Origin: an uncultured Maribacter sp. | Lineage (GTDB): Bacteria; Bacteroidota; Bacteroidia; Flavobacteriales; Flavobacteriaceae | Length of the DNA: 64,000 nt | Assembly (NCBI RefSeq): GCF_947500405.1 | Contig: NZ_CANMRY010000003.1 | Location: forward strand, 248,001 to 312,000 | Direction of reading: 5' to 3' | Shown here: positions 27,455 through 37,540 of the stretch, one piece after another | Numbering within the stretch: position 1 is the first letter of the stretch | Layout: every line of letters begins with the position of its first letter | Notes under the pieces: generated by a model | Databases searched by the model: none | What the model was told of the DNA's origin: nothing | The model's input: the letters and a program-made list of their open reading frames with translations, nothing else | Made by a program: the position numbers and the translations under genes

Positions 27455-29116
27455 CTAGTAGTTAGGGTTTTGATCTAAAGATCCTTCAGATAGAGCAACC
27501 TCGTTATCAGGAATTGGTCTTACTAGATGCGTATCTGCAGCAAACACTCCATGATCAACATTATGTGGGTTATACATATTGATACGTTCTTCTAATTTAC
27601 CTGTTCGCTTTAAAACTGCCCATCGGTCTTCTTCTCCAGCAAGTTCTATAGCTCTTTCATCTAAAATAGTATCAATATCAACAGAAGCATAATGATTTGC
27701 TACACCTGTAGCACGTTCTCTTACTCTATTAATATGACTCAATGCTGCACTTGTATTACCAGCACCTAAATTAGCCTCAGCTGCAATCAAATGCGTTTCT
27801 GCAATTCTAAATAAAAACGTATCTCTAGATCCACCATTTTCGGCGTCAATACCTACATCATCAAACTTTTTAAATATTGGGAAATTAGTTCTTAAAACAT
27901 TAGAAGAATATTGATAAATAGCTCCAGGTATATTATCTGGAAGTCCAAATAAATATTGATCTGGTTGATATACCCAATATCTGTTTAATTTATCTGCTAA
28001 TTCTACGGCATCAATAGACTCTTTAGGATAATATACGATTGTATCTCCTACAACAACATTATCAGAGCCTTCAGGAGATGTAAAAGTAGCATCTTCATCT
28101 GCAAATAGGACCCTATGTAGTGTTACTTCATCTCTCGAGTCATTACTTTCCAATAACTCATAGAAACGAGGTGTTGGCATTAAGCTAGTATTATTGGCTC
28201 CGTATGGATTATTTCTTCCTATACCTGCATAATTATCAATAGGGTTCATAAAAACACCATGCTTATTATTATTTCTATCGTCAAAGTTTCCATTTGACCC
28301 ATACTGTACTGCAAAAAGGACTTCAGGGTTTACCTGATTACCGTAGTCAAATACTTGAGCATAAGTTTGACTTCTTATATCATAAGATCCAATAGCTTGT
28401 TCTGCTAAATTTGCAGCTGTTGTATAATCTGCATCACTTCCAAACGATTTATAAGCTCTTGTTAAATAAACATCTGCCAATAAATGCTGCGCTGCACGTT
28501 TAGACATTCTGCCTGTTTGTGGAGTATCTCCTAAATTAGGAATAGCGGCCTCTAAATCTGCTATAATTTGAGTAAATGTCTCTGCTTCGGTAGCACGTAC
28601 ATAATCTGTACGTATGGTTGTTGTTTCATTTAAATCTAAAACTACTCCTCCAAAATGTCTAACTAAATTATAGAAACCAAGAGCTCTTAAAGCTTTTGCC
28701 TGAGCAATTCCATTATCACGAACAGCTAAATTAGCATCGCTCCAAGAAATTTGATTTTCATAACGATTGATAACTGTATTAGCATCTGTAGTTAAACTAT
28801 AATTTTTCCCCCAAAACTCTGCTGCATTACCTTCACTTGCTGTTAAACCAAAATAATCATTTATCGGCAAGTTACTTCTTACATCATCTTGTGAGGTAAA
28901 CATATCCGTACCAGAAAACATAATACCGTAGCCCTTCTTATAAAGTTCACGTAAATTACTATACATTCCTGCTACTAACTGGTCTGCATTATCTTCGTCT
29001 ATAAAGTTTTCGGCAACTAAACCGCCATAAAACTCCTCTTCTATATAGCTGTCACAGGCCGTAAAAATTAAGCCTAGTAATAAAACTATTTTTTGTATTT
29101 TAAAAATTGATTTCAT
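27455..29116 (-). CDS. SusD/RagB-family outer-membrane glycan-binding lipoprotein (locus C)
   Basis: A 553-residue SusD-like lipoprotein (LLGLIFTACDSYIEEEF, Cys21). It shows the helical TPR core of RagB/SusD proteins (AKALRALGFYNLVRHFGGVVL, RMSKRAAQHLLADVYLTRAYKS). The C-terminal family pattern is FLFRIAETHLIAAEANLGAG, ALSHINRVRERA, LDERAIELAGEEDRWAVLKR and RPIPDNEVALS. It forms the lid of the SusC pore and captures oligosaccharides at the cell surface. It begins 18 bp after SusC, as is usual for the pair. The ligand is presumably an alpha-mannose-rich oligosaccharide, given the downstream enzymes. Confidence 0.96.
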   Translation of the reverse strand: MKSIFKIQKIVLLLGLIFTACDSYIEEEFYGGLVAENFIDEDNADQLVAGMYSNLRELYKKGYGIMFSGTDMFTSQDDVRSNLPINDYFGLTASEGNAAEFWGKNYSLTTDANTVINRYENQISWSDANLAVRDNGIAQAKALRALGFYNLVRHFGGVVLDLNETTTIRTDYVRATEAETFTQIIADLEAAIPNLGDTPQTGRMSKRAAQHLLADVYLTRAYKSFGSDADYTTAANLAEQAIGSYDIRSQTYAQVFDYGNQVNPEVLFAVQYGSNGNFDDRNNNKHGVFMNPIDNYAGIGRNNPYGANNTSLMPTPRFYELLESNDSRDEVTLHRVLFADEDATFTSPEGSDNVVVGDTIVYYPKESIDAVELADKLNRYWVYQPDQYLFGLPDNIPGAIYQYSSNVLRTNFPIFKKFDDVGIDAENGGSRDTFLFRIAETHLIAAEANLGAGNTSAALSHINRVRERATGVANHYASVDIDTILDERAIELAGEEDRWAVLKRTGKLEERINMYNPHNVDHGVFAADTHLVRPIPDNEVALSEGSLDQNPNY

Positions 29117-29134
29117 CTTGTTTACAATTTATAA

Positions 29135-32100
29135 TTATAATGATACATTTAATCCAAACAATACTGTTTTCGTCATATAAGCAGAACTGTAAGAATTCTG
29201 TAATCCAGTTTCTGGATCTGGCCCTTCATAATCCGTGAAAATAAATGGATTTTGAATATCTAAAGACAGTCTCATACTACTTAGATTTAACTTGTCTAAT
29301 ATATTTGATGAAAGTGAATAAGTTAAACCTATATTACCTATTTTAACAAAATCAAACTCCTCATAGTAGTATTCTCCTGGGTGAGCATAAGATAGTGCCG
29401 GTCTTGACGCATTGGGGTTATTAGGAGTCCAGTAATCTAAATTAATTTTATTAAATTTTGCTTGGTCATTTTGATAAGGTGCAAAATTTTGATAAAACTC
29501 TGAATGTCCTAATGATCCTTGACGAGTGTTTACCTGAACTCTTGCTTCAAAGTTTTTATAGCTAAAAGTATTAGTCATACCTCCAAACCAATCAGGTGAA
29601 GTAGAACCTATTACTACTTTATCTTCATTATTAATAACACCATCGTTATTTTGATCTACAAATTTATATTGCCCAGGTCTGGCACCAAATGTAGCTGCTT
29701 CAGCATACTCATCTAGCTGCCAGATACCATCATTTTCGTAAGAAAAAATAGCTGATGGGTCTGCTCCTACTTTTGTTACACCATGACGGTTAAAAGGTAC
29801 TTCTTCAATACCACCGTCAATTTTTAATACTTCTGCTTTGTTTTTTGTAAAGTTAAAACTAGTTCGCCATTTAAAATTTTCGGTTTTTATATTGGTAGTA
29901 TTCAAAACAACCTCAAGACCTCTATTTCTTACTTCTCCAAAGTTTCCAACTGCAGTGCTAAAACCAGAAACAGCTAATAAAGATCTTCCGAACAAACTCC
30001 CGTCTGTATCTTTATTGTAATAATCTGCAGTTATATTAACTCTATTGTTAAATAGCCCTATATCTACACCAATATTAGTTTCAGTATTTACTGCCCAAGT
30101 TAATTCTCTATTTGACAAACGATCAACCTGTTGGGAAGATACCAAATCATCTCCAAATAAATAAGTTCCTCCACTAAGAGCAGAAAAAGACTGATATGGT
30201 CTTATTGTATCTATATTACCTGTTTGTCCATAACTTAAACGCAACTTCATGTTATTAAGCCAAGAAATATTTTGCATAAAATCTTCCTGTGATAATTTCC
30301 AAGCAAAAGCAGCAGATGGAAAGAAATCCCATTTATTACCTGTAGCCAAACGCGAAGCTCCATCATAACGACCTGTAACAGTTAATAGATACTTGTCTTT
30401 AAATGAGTAATTTAATCTAGCTGCAAAAGATGCTATATTCTCTTTAATAAAATCACTATCAAAATCACGTATATCTGTACCTTGTCCAGTATTATAAAAT
30501 AAAAATTCATCCGCTAAATTACGTGTTTGTATATCTCCTTTTTCAAATTCTTTATGATACAGTGAGGAAATTAATGTAGCTCCTAAACTATTATTATCGC
30601 CAACATTAAAATTCATATTAGCAATATTATCCCAAGCATAAGTTACTATAGACGCTGAGTTATATACAGCCCTAGTTCTTCCTGGATCATTCCTAGCTGC
30701 TTTTGTCAATAAAGCCCTATGCTCACCAAATCTACTATAAACTAAACTTGGGGAGAACTGGGTTTTTAAGCTTAGCCATTTTAAAGGTTTATAATCTAAA
30801 AATGCGTTTGCTATGATATCAAACCTTTTAGTATTAGTTCTCCAAGCTCCCTCTTGTTCATAAATTGGATTGATAAAACGTTGATCTTGCTGATCAGGGA
30901 TTAATGTAATTGAGCCATCATCCTCAAAAGGATCTACTGTTGGTGCCAAACGGAAAGAGCTTCTAAATAATTCGCGGCTTCCTTCTTCTCTTTCAGAAAA
31001 AGCTATATATGTTTTTAAACCAAATGTTAACTTATCACTAACCTTTTTAGATAACGACCCAGAAAGATTATATCTTTCAAAATCTTCTATACCTACAACG
31101 CCTTCATCTTTTAAATACCCTATTGATGCATTATAAATAAGTCCATCTTGTCCTCCAGATGCTGACAATGTATGACTTGTTTGAATTCCTGTTTCTTGAA
31201 ACATTCCAATCCAATCAGTATACCTTCCGTTTGCAACGTTACTCTGTTCTTCCGCGCCTATAAATTCAACTGTATTATCTGGTACAATATTATTATAATC
31301 CGAAGCTGTAGCAGGTCCTGCATTAAGTAAATTAGCAAACTCACGTGCTCTTACCACATCATTAGTAAACGCAACATACTCATCACCATCATAAAAATCT
31401 GGTGAATTAACTACACTACGCACACCAAAAGATGAGTCATACGTAAAACGTGTTCTACCTTCAACACCGCTTTTCGTTGTAATTATTACAACTCCATTAG
31501 CTCCCCTTGCTCCATAAATAGCAGTAGAAGAAGCATCTTTAAGAACATCTATTTGTTGAATATCTGCAGGATTCAATGCATTGATATTATCAACAAAAAT
31601 TCCATCAACAACATACAGAGGCGCTCCTAAATCATCCGTAGGACTATCGCTTATACCATCATTTTGTTGGTTATTGTTTCTAAGAGCTCCATTACCTCTT
31701 ACTGTAATGGAAAGAGGTGCACCAGGTTTATTATTTAGCGACCTAACATCTACACCTGCTAAGCGACCTTGTAAAGCTTGAGCTACATCTGTTTTTCTCT
31801 GCTCAATTACTTCATTACTTCCAATTGAAGCTACTGAACCTGTTAAATCTTTACGCTTAACTGACCCATAACCAATTACAACAACCTCCTCTAGCTGTGC
31901 TGTGTCCTCTAGTAATTGCATATCTAAAGTTGATTGTCCCGAATACCCAACTGTCTTTGTTTTGAACCCTAAGTACGAAAATATAATTACATCACCGTTG
32001 TTGGCTTGTATTTCATAATTACCATTAAAATCTGTTGACGTACCAATTAAAGTCCCTTTAATAAGTACATTGACCCCAGGTATAGGCACATTTTGCTCAT

Positions 32101-32188
32101 CAGTAACAACACCTGATACATTATCCTGTGCGAAAACTGATAAAACACCTATAAAAAAGGCAATCAATAATAGTTTTAGTTTTTTCAT
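29135..32188 (-). CDS. SusC/RagA-family TonB-dependent transporter (locus C)
   Basis: A protein of about 1017 residues. The signal peptide (MKKLKLLLIAFFIGVLSVFA) is followed by a carboxypeptidase-regulatory-like domain (VSGVVTDEQNVPIPGVNVLI, then FNGNYEIQANNGDVIIFSYL). Next come the SusC plug (EEVVVIGYGSVKRKDLTGSV, LYVVDGIFVDNIN, DVLKDASSTAIYGARGANGV) and a 22-strand-type barrel to the C-terminus. It imports glycans across the outer membrane with SusD. I place the start at 32188 because the signal peptide begins there; an in-frame ATG at 32212 would add eight residues. It is the promoter-proximal gene of the locus ending with the hybrid sensor. Confidence 0.95.
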   Translation of the reverse strand: MKKLKLLLIAFFIGVLSVFAQDNVSGVVTDEQNVPIPGVNVLIKGTLIGTSTDFNGNYEIQANNGDVIIFSYLGFKTKTVGYSGQSTLDMQLLEDTAQLEEVVVIGYGSVKRKDLTGSVASIGSNEVIEQRKTDVAQALQGRLAGVDVRSLNNKPGAPLSITVRGNGALRNNNQQNDGISDSPTDDLGAPLYVVDGIFVDNINALNPADIQQIDVLKDASSTAIYGARGANGVVIITTKSGVEGRTRFTYDSSFGVRSVVNSPDFYDGDEYVAFTNDVVRAREFANLLNAGPATASDYNNIVPDNTVEFIGAEEQSNVANGRYTDWIGMFQETGIQTSHTLSASGGQDGLIYNASIGYLKDEGVVGIEDFERYNLSGSLSKKVSDKLTFGLKTYIAFSEREEGSRELFRSSFRLAPTVDPFEDDGSITLIPDQQDQRFINPIYEQEGAWRTNTKRFDIIANAFLDYKPLKWLSLKTQFSPSLVYSRFGEHRALLTKAARNDPGRTRAVYNSASIVTYAWDNIANMNFNVGDNNSLGATLISSLYHKEFEKGDIQTRNLADEFLFYNTGQGTDIRDFDSDFIKENIASFAARLNYSFKDKYLLTVTGRYDGASRLATGNKWDFFPSAAFAWKLSQEDFMQNISWLNNMKLRLSYGQTGNIDTIRPYQSFSALSGGTYLFGDDLVSSQQVDRLSNRELTWAVNTETNIGVDIGLFNNRVNITADYYNKDTDGSLFGRSLLAVSGFSTAVGNFGEVRNRGLEVVLNTTNIKTENFKWRTSFNFTKNKAEVLKIDGGIEEVPFNRHGVTKVGADPSAIFSYENDGIWQLDEYAEAATFGARPGQYKFVDQNNDGVINNEDKVVIGSTSPDWFGGMTNTFSYKNFEARVQVNTRQGSLGHSEFYQNFAPYQNDQAKFNKINLDYWTPNNPNASRPALSYAHPGEYYYEEFDFVKIGNIGLTYSLSSNILDKLNLSSMRLSLDIQNPFIFTDYEGPDPETGLQNSYSSAYMTKTVLFGLNVSL

Positions 32189-32588
32189 TTTAATAAATTT
32201 TAGATTAGGCATAATTATTTCGTTAAAATTAAGTTAAGACTTGAAATTTGATATGGAATTTTACATCAAAAACATGGAAATATTCTTTAAAGCTAATTAA
32301 AAATATAAGCTTTATCTTACATAAATTTAATCTTAAATTTCAATCATTATCAAAAAAATACATTATATAAATCTCTAAAATAAATAAAGTAGTGAAGTGT
32401 TTTTGATTAAATAATCCATATAAATAAATTATTAGTCCATCATGGCATATACTACTGTTCTTAAATTTGTTATAAACTGATTTTACATCATTTTATCTCA
32501 TTTATTGTATTGAAAATTTAAGCTTATTAAACTAATTCAATTTTTAGAATGAGAAATTAGCCAATAAAAATTAAATAAAGTTAGTAGT
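32189..32588. other. Divergent intergenic region between SusC and myo-inositol oxygenase
   Basis: About 400 very AT-rich bases hold no gene. They must contain the promoter of the ten-gene locus (leftward) and that of the inositol oxygenase pair (rightward). On the plus strand TAAATTTG at 32462-32469 matches the Bacteroidota -7 element TAnnTTTG, about 120 bp before the oxygenase start, without a clear -33 TTG. An 8-bp AT-only inverted repeat with a 2-base spacer lies at 32323-32340. No match to the LacI-type operator is present. Confidence 0.55.
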
Positions 32589-33458
32589 ATGAAAAAATCA
32601 TCAATTCATCAACCTCTAGAGAATATAGAGCATTGGGAAGAAGATCTAATTAAAAGATATCCTGACCCCGATACTAATGGTAAAGAAAAAGAAGACTTTA
32701 GAAACTACGAAGATTCAGATAGAGCTGAAAGTGTAAAAGAATTTTATAGACTTAATCATATATTTCAAACCTATGATTTTGTCTCGGAAAAAGAAGCTGG
32801 TTTTTTAGAGTTTAATAGAAAAGAAATGTCTATTTGGGAAGCTGTTGATTTCTTAAACACCCTTGTTGATGATAGCGACCCTGATATTGATTTAGATCAA
32901 CTACAACATTTATTACAAACGTCTGAAGCAATAAGAGCCGACGGACATCCAGACTGGTTTGTCTTAACGGGATTTTTACATGATGTTGGCAAGGTGCTTT
33001 GTTTATTTGGAGAACCTCAATGGGCTGTAGTTGGAGATACTTTCCCTGTAGGTTGTAAATTCTCTGATAAAATTGTACACGCTAATTATTTTGCTAACAA
33101 CCCTGATTCAACAAACCCAAAATACAATACTAAATATGGTATCTACTCTCCAAATTGTGGGTTAGACAATGTTAAAATGAGCTGGGGACATGATGAGTAT
33201 TTATATCAAATCATGAAAGATCATTTACCGGAGCCAGCATTATATATTATAAGATATCATTCTTTCTATGCACAACATCGAGAAAACGAATATAGCCACT
33301 TGATGAATGAAAAAGATGTTGAAATGTTTGAATGGGTAAAGAAATTCAATCCTTACGATTTATATACAAAAGCACCTGTTAAACCAGATGTTAAATCTCT
33401 AAAACCTTATTACCAAGAACTTGTTAAAAAATACCTACCCGACACGCTAAAATTTTAA
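32589..33458 (+). CDS. Inositol oxygenase (myo-inositol to D-glucuronate)
   Basis: A 289-residue protein, close to the length of animal MIOX (about 285), with the full family signature: [80 protein letters not shown] and [11 protein letters not shown]. The His and Asp residues of these HD-type motifs bind the diiron centre that cleaves myo-inositol with O2 to D-glucuronate. No signal peptide, so cytoplasmic. It is followed 33 bp later by a sodium:solute symporter gene on the same strand, and this pair is transcribed away from the SusC locus. Inositol oxygenase is much less common in bacteria than the inositol dehydrogenase route. No further glucuronate catabolism gene is in the window. Confidence 0.95.
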   Translation: MKKSSIHQPLENIEHWEEDLIKRYPDPDTNGKEKEDFRNYEDSDRAESVKEFYRLNHIFQTYDFVSEKEAGFLEFNRKEMSIWEAVDFLNTLVDDSDPDIDLDQLQHLLQTSEAIRADGHPDWFVLTGFLHDVGKVLCLFGEPQWAVVGDTFPVGCKFSDKIVHANYFANNPDSTNPKYNTKYGIYSPNCGLDNVKMSWGHDEYLYQIMKDHLPEPALYIIRYHSFYAQHRENEYSHLMNEKDVEMFEWVKKFNPYDLYTKAPVKPDVKSLKPYYQELVKKYLPDTLKF

Positions 33459-33491
33459 GAACTAAGAAACTAACTAACCAGCCAAACAATA

Positions 33492-35069
33492 ATGTTTTAT
33501 ACCTATTTAGGATTTTTTGGATTTACCTTATTCGTAATACTTTATACAACATATAAACTCCGAAAAGATAAATTCACAACCTCAGAGGGTTATTTTTTAG
33601 CTGGAAAAAGTTTAACAGGCCCAATCATCGCAGGGTCTATGATACTTACCAACATTTCTACGGAACACTTAATAGGAATGAATGGAAGTTCTTATAAAAA
33701 CGGTATTATTATAATAGCTTGGGAGGTTACTTCTGCTATTGCTTTAGTTATTGCAGCTATTTATTTTATTCCGAAGTTTATAAAATTGGGGATAACTACC
33801 ATCCCCGAATTTCTAGAAAGGCGTTTTGATGGTGTAATACGCTCTGTTGTTGCCTTTTTGCTAATGTCATCATTTATTATAACGCTTTTACCAATTGTTT
33901 TATATTCTGGAGCTATTAATATTGAAAGTGTTTTTGATTTTTCTGCAATATTCAATGTATCAAAAAGTGAATCGCTTATTTATACTGTTTTAGCCATAGG
34001 TATTATTGGTTCTATGTATGCCATTTTTGGCGGTTTAAAAGCTGTAGCATACTCAGATTCTTTAAACGGTATTGGCTTAATGCTAGGAGGACTTCTTATA
34101 CCCACAATTGCCTTATATCAAATTGGTAATGGTAATATGTTTGATGGCTTAAGCACAGTGTACCATTTTGCGCCAGATAAATTTGATATTATTGGTAAGC
34201 CAGATTCGGTGCTTCCTTTTTCTGTTTTGTTTACCGGATTAATGATTAATCAGTTGTATTTCTGGGGAATGAATCAAGCTATTATTCAGCGAGCGTTTGG
34301 AGCTAAAAATTTAGTTGAAGCTCAAAAAGGACTTATTTACACTGGTGTATTGAAGCTCTTTGTTCCTGCCATAATTGTTTTACCAGGTCTAATTGCTTAT
34401 TACTATTTTCAAGATACCTATTATGCAACACCTGATTTAATATATCCTATGTTGGTAAAAAAGGTATTACCATCTTATCTTTTTGGTTTTTTTGCTGCTG
34501 TTATTCTGGGCGCTGTTTTAAGCACATTTAATAGTGTACTAAACTCAGCAAGCACCATTTTTTGTTTAGATATCTATAAAAAGATTTTTAATAAAAATGC
34601 CTCCGATGCTAAATTGGTGAAATATGGTAAAATATCGTCTGTTATTCTAGCTTTAATAGCTATTGCTGTAGCACCAATGGTTGCTTATGCTCCTGATGGT
34701 TTATACCAGTTATTACAAGAACTAAACGGCATTTTCTTTATTCCTATTTCCTCTATTATAATTGCTGGAATATTCTTTAAACAAATAAATACTAAGGGCG
34801 CAAAAGCAGGACTTTTCTTTGGATTTACATTTTACATTCTAACCACTTTTATACTTAAAGTAAACATCCATTTTGTGCATTTGTGGGGTATCGAATTTCT
34901 TTTAAATTTTGCAATCATGTTTTTAGTTTCTAAAATGTATCCTTCAGAAATTAAAACGGATTATTATAGTATGAAACAAGAAGTTGTAGAAAAGTCTTGG
35001 CCTAAAGTGAAGGCTTATGGAATTGCACTTGTTTTTTTAACAGTTCTTATCTATTTCTTGCTTTCGTAA
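33492..35069 (+). CDS. Sodium:solute symporter (SSS/SLC5 family), putative inositol or sugar importer
   Basis: A 525-residue polytopic inner-membrane protein of the SSS family, with about 13-14 hydrophobic helices. Features are SEGYFLAGKSLTGPIIAGSM, LTNISTEHLIGMNGSSYKNG and TIPEFLERRFDG in the first third. The middle carries YAIFGGLKAVAYSDSLNGIG, WGMNQAIIQRAFGAKN and GAVLSTFNSVLNSASTIF. It is most similar in pattern to SGLT-type sugar and myo-inositol transporters. Placement 33 bp after inositol oxygenase, in the same direction, makes myo-inositol the best guess for substrate; glucuronate or a hexose are alternatives. Convergent with GH92 at 35173; the 103 bp between them show no convincing terminator. 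Confidence 0.9.
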   Translation: MFYTYLGFFGFTLFVILYTTYKLRKDKFTTSEGYFLAGKSLTGPIIAGSMILTNISTEHLIGMNGSSYKNGIIIIAWEVTSAIALVIAAIYFIPKFIKLGITTIPEFLERRFDGVIRSVVAFLLMSSFIITLLPIVLYSGAINIESVFDFSAIFNVSKSESLIYTVLAIGIIGSMYAIFGGLKAVAYSDSLNGIGLMLGGLLIPTIALYQIGNGNMFDGLSTVYHFAPDKFDIIGKPDSVLPFSVLFTGLMINQLYFWGMNQAIIQRAFGAKNLVEAQKGLIYTGVLKLFVPAIIVLPGLIAYYYFQDTYYATPDLIYPMLVKKVLPSYLFGFFAAVILGAVLSTFNSVLNSASTIFCLDIYKKIFNKNASDAKLVKYGKISSVILALIAIAVAPMVAYAPDGLYQLLQELNGIFFIPISSIIIAGIFFKQINTKGAKAGLFFGFTFYILTTFILKVNIHFVHLWGIEFLLNFAIMFLVSKMYPSEIKTDYYSMKQEVVEKSWPKVKAYGIALVFLTVLIYFLLS

Positions 35070-35172
35070 GAATTTTATAAAATTAATATTACACCTTTTT
35101 TTATTCTATTTTAAAATGAAGAGACTAAATATTTTCTACTCCTCCTTTGTTATTTATTACTCTATATGAAAG

Positions 35173-37497
35173 CTACTGCTTCTTTAAAGACGCTTCACTA
35201 ATCATTTTAAAAATTAATTCTCCCCCATTTATAATTTCTTCGTGAGTGATATAATTTCTATTTAATACCTCTCCATTTAGTGCTACAGATTCAACAATAA
35301 AATTGGTGTTACTTAAATTTTTAGCTCTTACTGTAAATGTATTATTATTTGGAAGTTTTATTACTACTTCTTCTAACTGCGGAGCTCCTAAAACATAGTG
35401 TCCTCCTGTTGGATTTACTGGATAAAAACCAAGTACACCAAACATATACCATGCAGACATTTGCCCACAATCGTCATTCCCCATCAAACCATCTGGTTTT
35501 GTGTAATAATATTCATCAATTAGTGTTTTTATGATTTTATCTGTTTTATAGGGTTTATCTGAATATTTGTACAAATAAGGCAAATGGTGACAAGGTTCAT
35601 TTCCATGCCAATATTGACCGTACGTACCATGAATATTCCAAACTAAAGTTTTTACCTCTGGTTTAGATTCTGAATAAAATAAATCGTCTAATTTTTTTCC
35701 AAATTCTGTTTTACCTCCCATAATAGCAACCAAACCTGAAATATCGTGTAAGACATGAAATTGATAATGGTATGCATTACCTTCTGTAAAATCTGAACCT
35801 TTAAGCCATTCGCCAACCACTTCAGATAAATCTACCTCTTTTTTAAATTCTCCTTTAGCATTTTTACCTCGCATAAAACCACTTTCTTTGTCATATACAT
35901 TTTTATAATAAGTAACTCTTTTTTTAAGGAAGTCAGCCTCTTTTTGTTTTCCTAGCTTTTCAGCAAGTAAAGCCCCTGCATAATCGTCGTATGTATTCTC
36001 CAAAAGACGTGATACCGTTTCTCTACCATCATCAATACTAGACAGTTTAACATCGTAAGGAATATATCCAAAGGAATCTATCAATTCTACATGATTGCGG
36101 TAATGTGGTTTGGTTAAAGATGTCCAAACAGCATCAAAAATTTCCTCATCACTATAACCTTTTGGTTTTATGCCTTTTAAATAAGCATCAACAATTACAG
36201 GTACAGCATGGTTACCAACCATAGTATGCGTTTCTTGCCCCCAAAGTTGCCATCTTGGTAAGTACTTATTAGCTTCTTTGGGATTTAATGAATCAACAGT
36301 CATAAATTTATAACTATCAAGCATAGAGGTATTAATATCGCTTACTAAATCTGGACTAAGAATTGTGTACATTGGGTTTGCCGCACGATACGTATCCCAG
36401 AGAGACAATGTTGAATAGTATTTACCACTGGTTGCTTTTTGCACACCCGAATCGGCACTTCTAAATCCTCCATCTACATCTGCAATATTATTAGGTTGAA
36501 TATAAAGATGGTACAAGCTAGTATAAAACGCTACTTTTTTATCTTCGTTTCCTTTTAAGTGAAACTTTGCTAATATGTCATTCCATTTTTTGTTGGTTGC
36601 TGCTCTAATGGAATCAAAACTATTCCATGTACTTATTTCTGTATCTAAGTTCTTTTTAGCCTCTGCTATTCCTACTGTAGATACTCCAATTTTTACTTCA
36701 AGAACTTTAGCACCTTGCATATCAAAATCAAGAATATAGCGTGGTGCCTTTTCATCTTTGTTTTCTGCTGGTGTTAGCTCTTGCTTTTTCACAATTTTCT
36801 TATTGAATTTGATTACATAATACAAATCTCTGGGTGCCCAAACCCTAGCTTTTCTATAGCCAGTTAACGTATAGTCGTCTTCAAATTGTTGATTAGCTTC
36901 TAAAATATTTAAAGGTATTTCATTAATATTCCAAGAGACGCCGTATTGTAAATCAATTAGGAGTTTTGCATTTTTTTCATTGTCATAAGTATATCTATGA
37001 TATGCCACTCGTTCTGTAGCCGTTAACTCTACCTGTACTTTAAAATCATCTAAATACACCTTGTAATAACCTGGTTTGGCTATTTCAGAATCTTTTGTGT
37101 ATGTAGATTTATAGTTAAATCTAGATTCACTATTAATAGTATCTGTGTTTAGAGGTTGTAATAAAATATCGGACATAGAAGGGCATCCTACACCATTTAA
37201 ATGTGTTTGAGTAAAGCCTATTAACCAAGGATCGTTGTACTGATAACCAGCAATATGATCCATTTCATATCCTTTGTAATGAATATTATAAGATTCTGGA
37301 CTTGGTTGCACCATTCCTAAGGGCGTTGTTGCTCCTGGAAATGTATGTCCTTCGTTTTGGGTTCCTATAAATGGGTTTACGTAGGAGGTATAATCCACTG
37401 CGTGAATTGGTGCTTTTTGTTTTGATTTTTTTGTGCAACTCAACACGAAAAAAACCATCAATAAAATGAGCTTTATATTTATTATTCTAGTCTTCAT
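35173..37497 (-). CDS. GH92 alpha-mannosidase lipoprotein
   Basis: About 774 residues from the ATG at 37497, which begins a lipoprotein signal (MKTRIINIKLILLMVFFVLSC, Cys21). An in-frame ATG at 37521 would add eight residues. GH92 landmarks are YVNPFIGTQNEGHTFPGATT, FTQTHLNGVGCPSMSD, LSLWDTYRAANPMY, DFTEGNAYHYQFHVLHD (general-acid Glu) and GNDDCGQMSAWYMFGVLGFY (base Asp pair). The full canonical set suggests an active calcium-dependent exo-alpha-mannosidase. It is the last gene of the short CoA-transferase/GH92/GH92 unit, 43 bp from the preceding GH92 when the later start is used. Confidence 0.94.
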   Translation of the reverse strand: MKTRIINIKLILLMVFFVLSCTKKSKQKAPIHAVDYTSYVNPFIGTQNEGHTFPGATTPLGMVQPSPESYNIHYKGYEMDHIAGYQYNDPWLIGFTQTHLNGVGCPSMSDILLQPLNTDTINSESRFNYKSTYTKDSEIAKPGYYKVYLDDFKVQVELTATERVAYHRYTYDNEKNAKLLIDLQYGVSWNINEIPLNILEANQQFEDDYTLTGYRKARVWAPRDLYYVIKFNKKIVKKQELTPAENKDEKAPRYILDFDMQGAKVLEVKIGVSTVGIAEAKKNLDTEISTWNSFDSIRAATNKKWNDILAKFHLKGNEDKKVAFYTSLYHLYIQPNNIADVDGGFRSADSGVQKATSGKYYSTLSLWDTYRAANPMYTILSPDLVSDINTSMLDSYKFMTVDSLNPKEANKYLPRWQLWGQETHTMVGNHAVPVIVDAYLKGIKPKGYSDEEIFDAVWTSLTKPHYRNHVELIDSFGYIPYDVKLSSIDDGRETVSRLLENTYDDYAGALLAEKLGKQKEADFLKKRVTYYKNVYDKESGFMRGKNAKGEFKKEVDLSEVVGEWLKGSDFTEGNAYHYQFHVLHDISGLVAIMGGKTEFGKKLDDLFYSESKPEVKTLVWNIHGTYGQYWHGNEPCHHLPYLYKYSDKPYKTDKIIKTLIDEYYYTKPDGLMGNDDCGQMSAWYMFGVLGFYPVNPTGGHYVLGAPQLEEVVIKLPNNNTFTVRAKNLSNTNFIVESVALNGEVLNRNYITHEEIINGGELIFKMISEASLKKQ

Positions 37498-37540
37498 AAA
37501 AGTTTTTTTAATTATAAACAATACTATTTTTTCGCTTCAA

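Noticed and set aside
32323..32340. Inverted repeat AAATTTAA/TTAAATTT as an operator for SusC or the inositol oxygenase
   Set aside because: Composition is too simple and there is no second copy near another start; kept only as a note in the intergenic entry.
35071..35084. AT-only palindrome AATTTTATAAAATT after the symporter as a terminator
   Set aside because: The stem is only A and T with no loop and no adjacent T-run directly after it; likely chance in AT-rich DNA.
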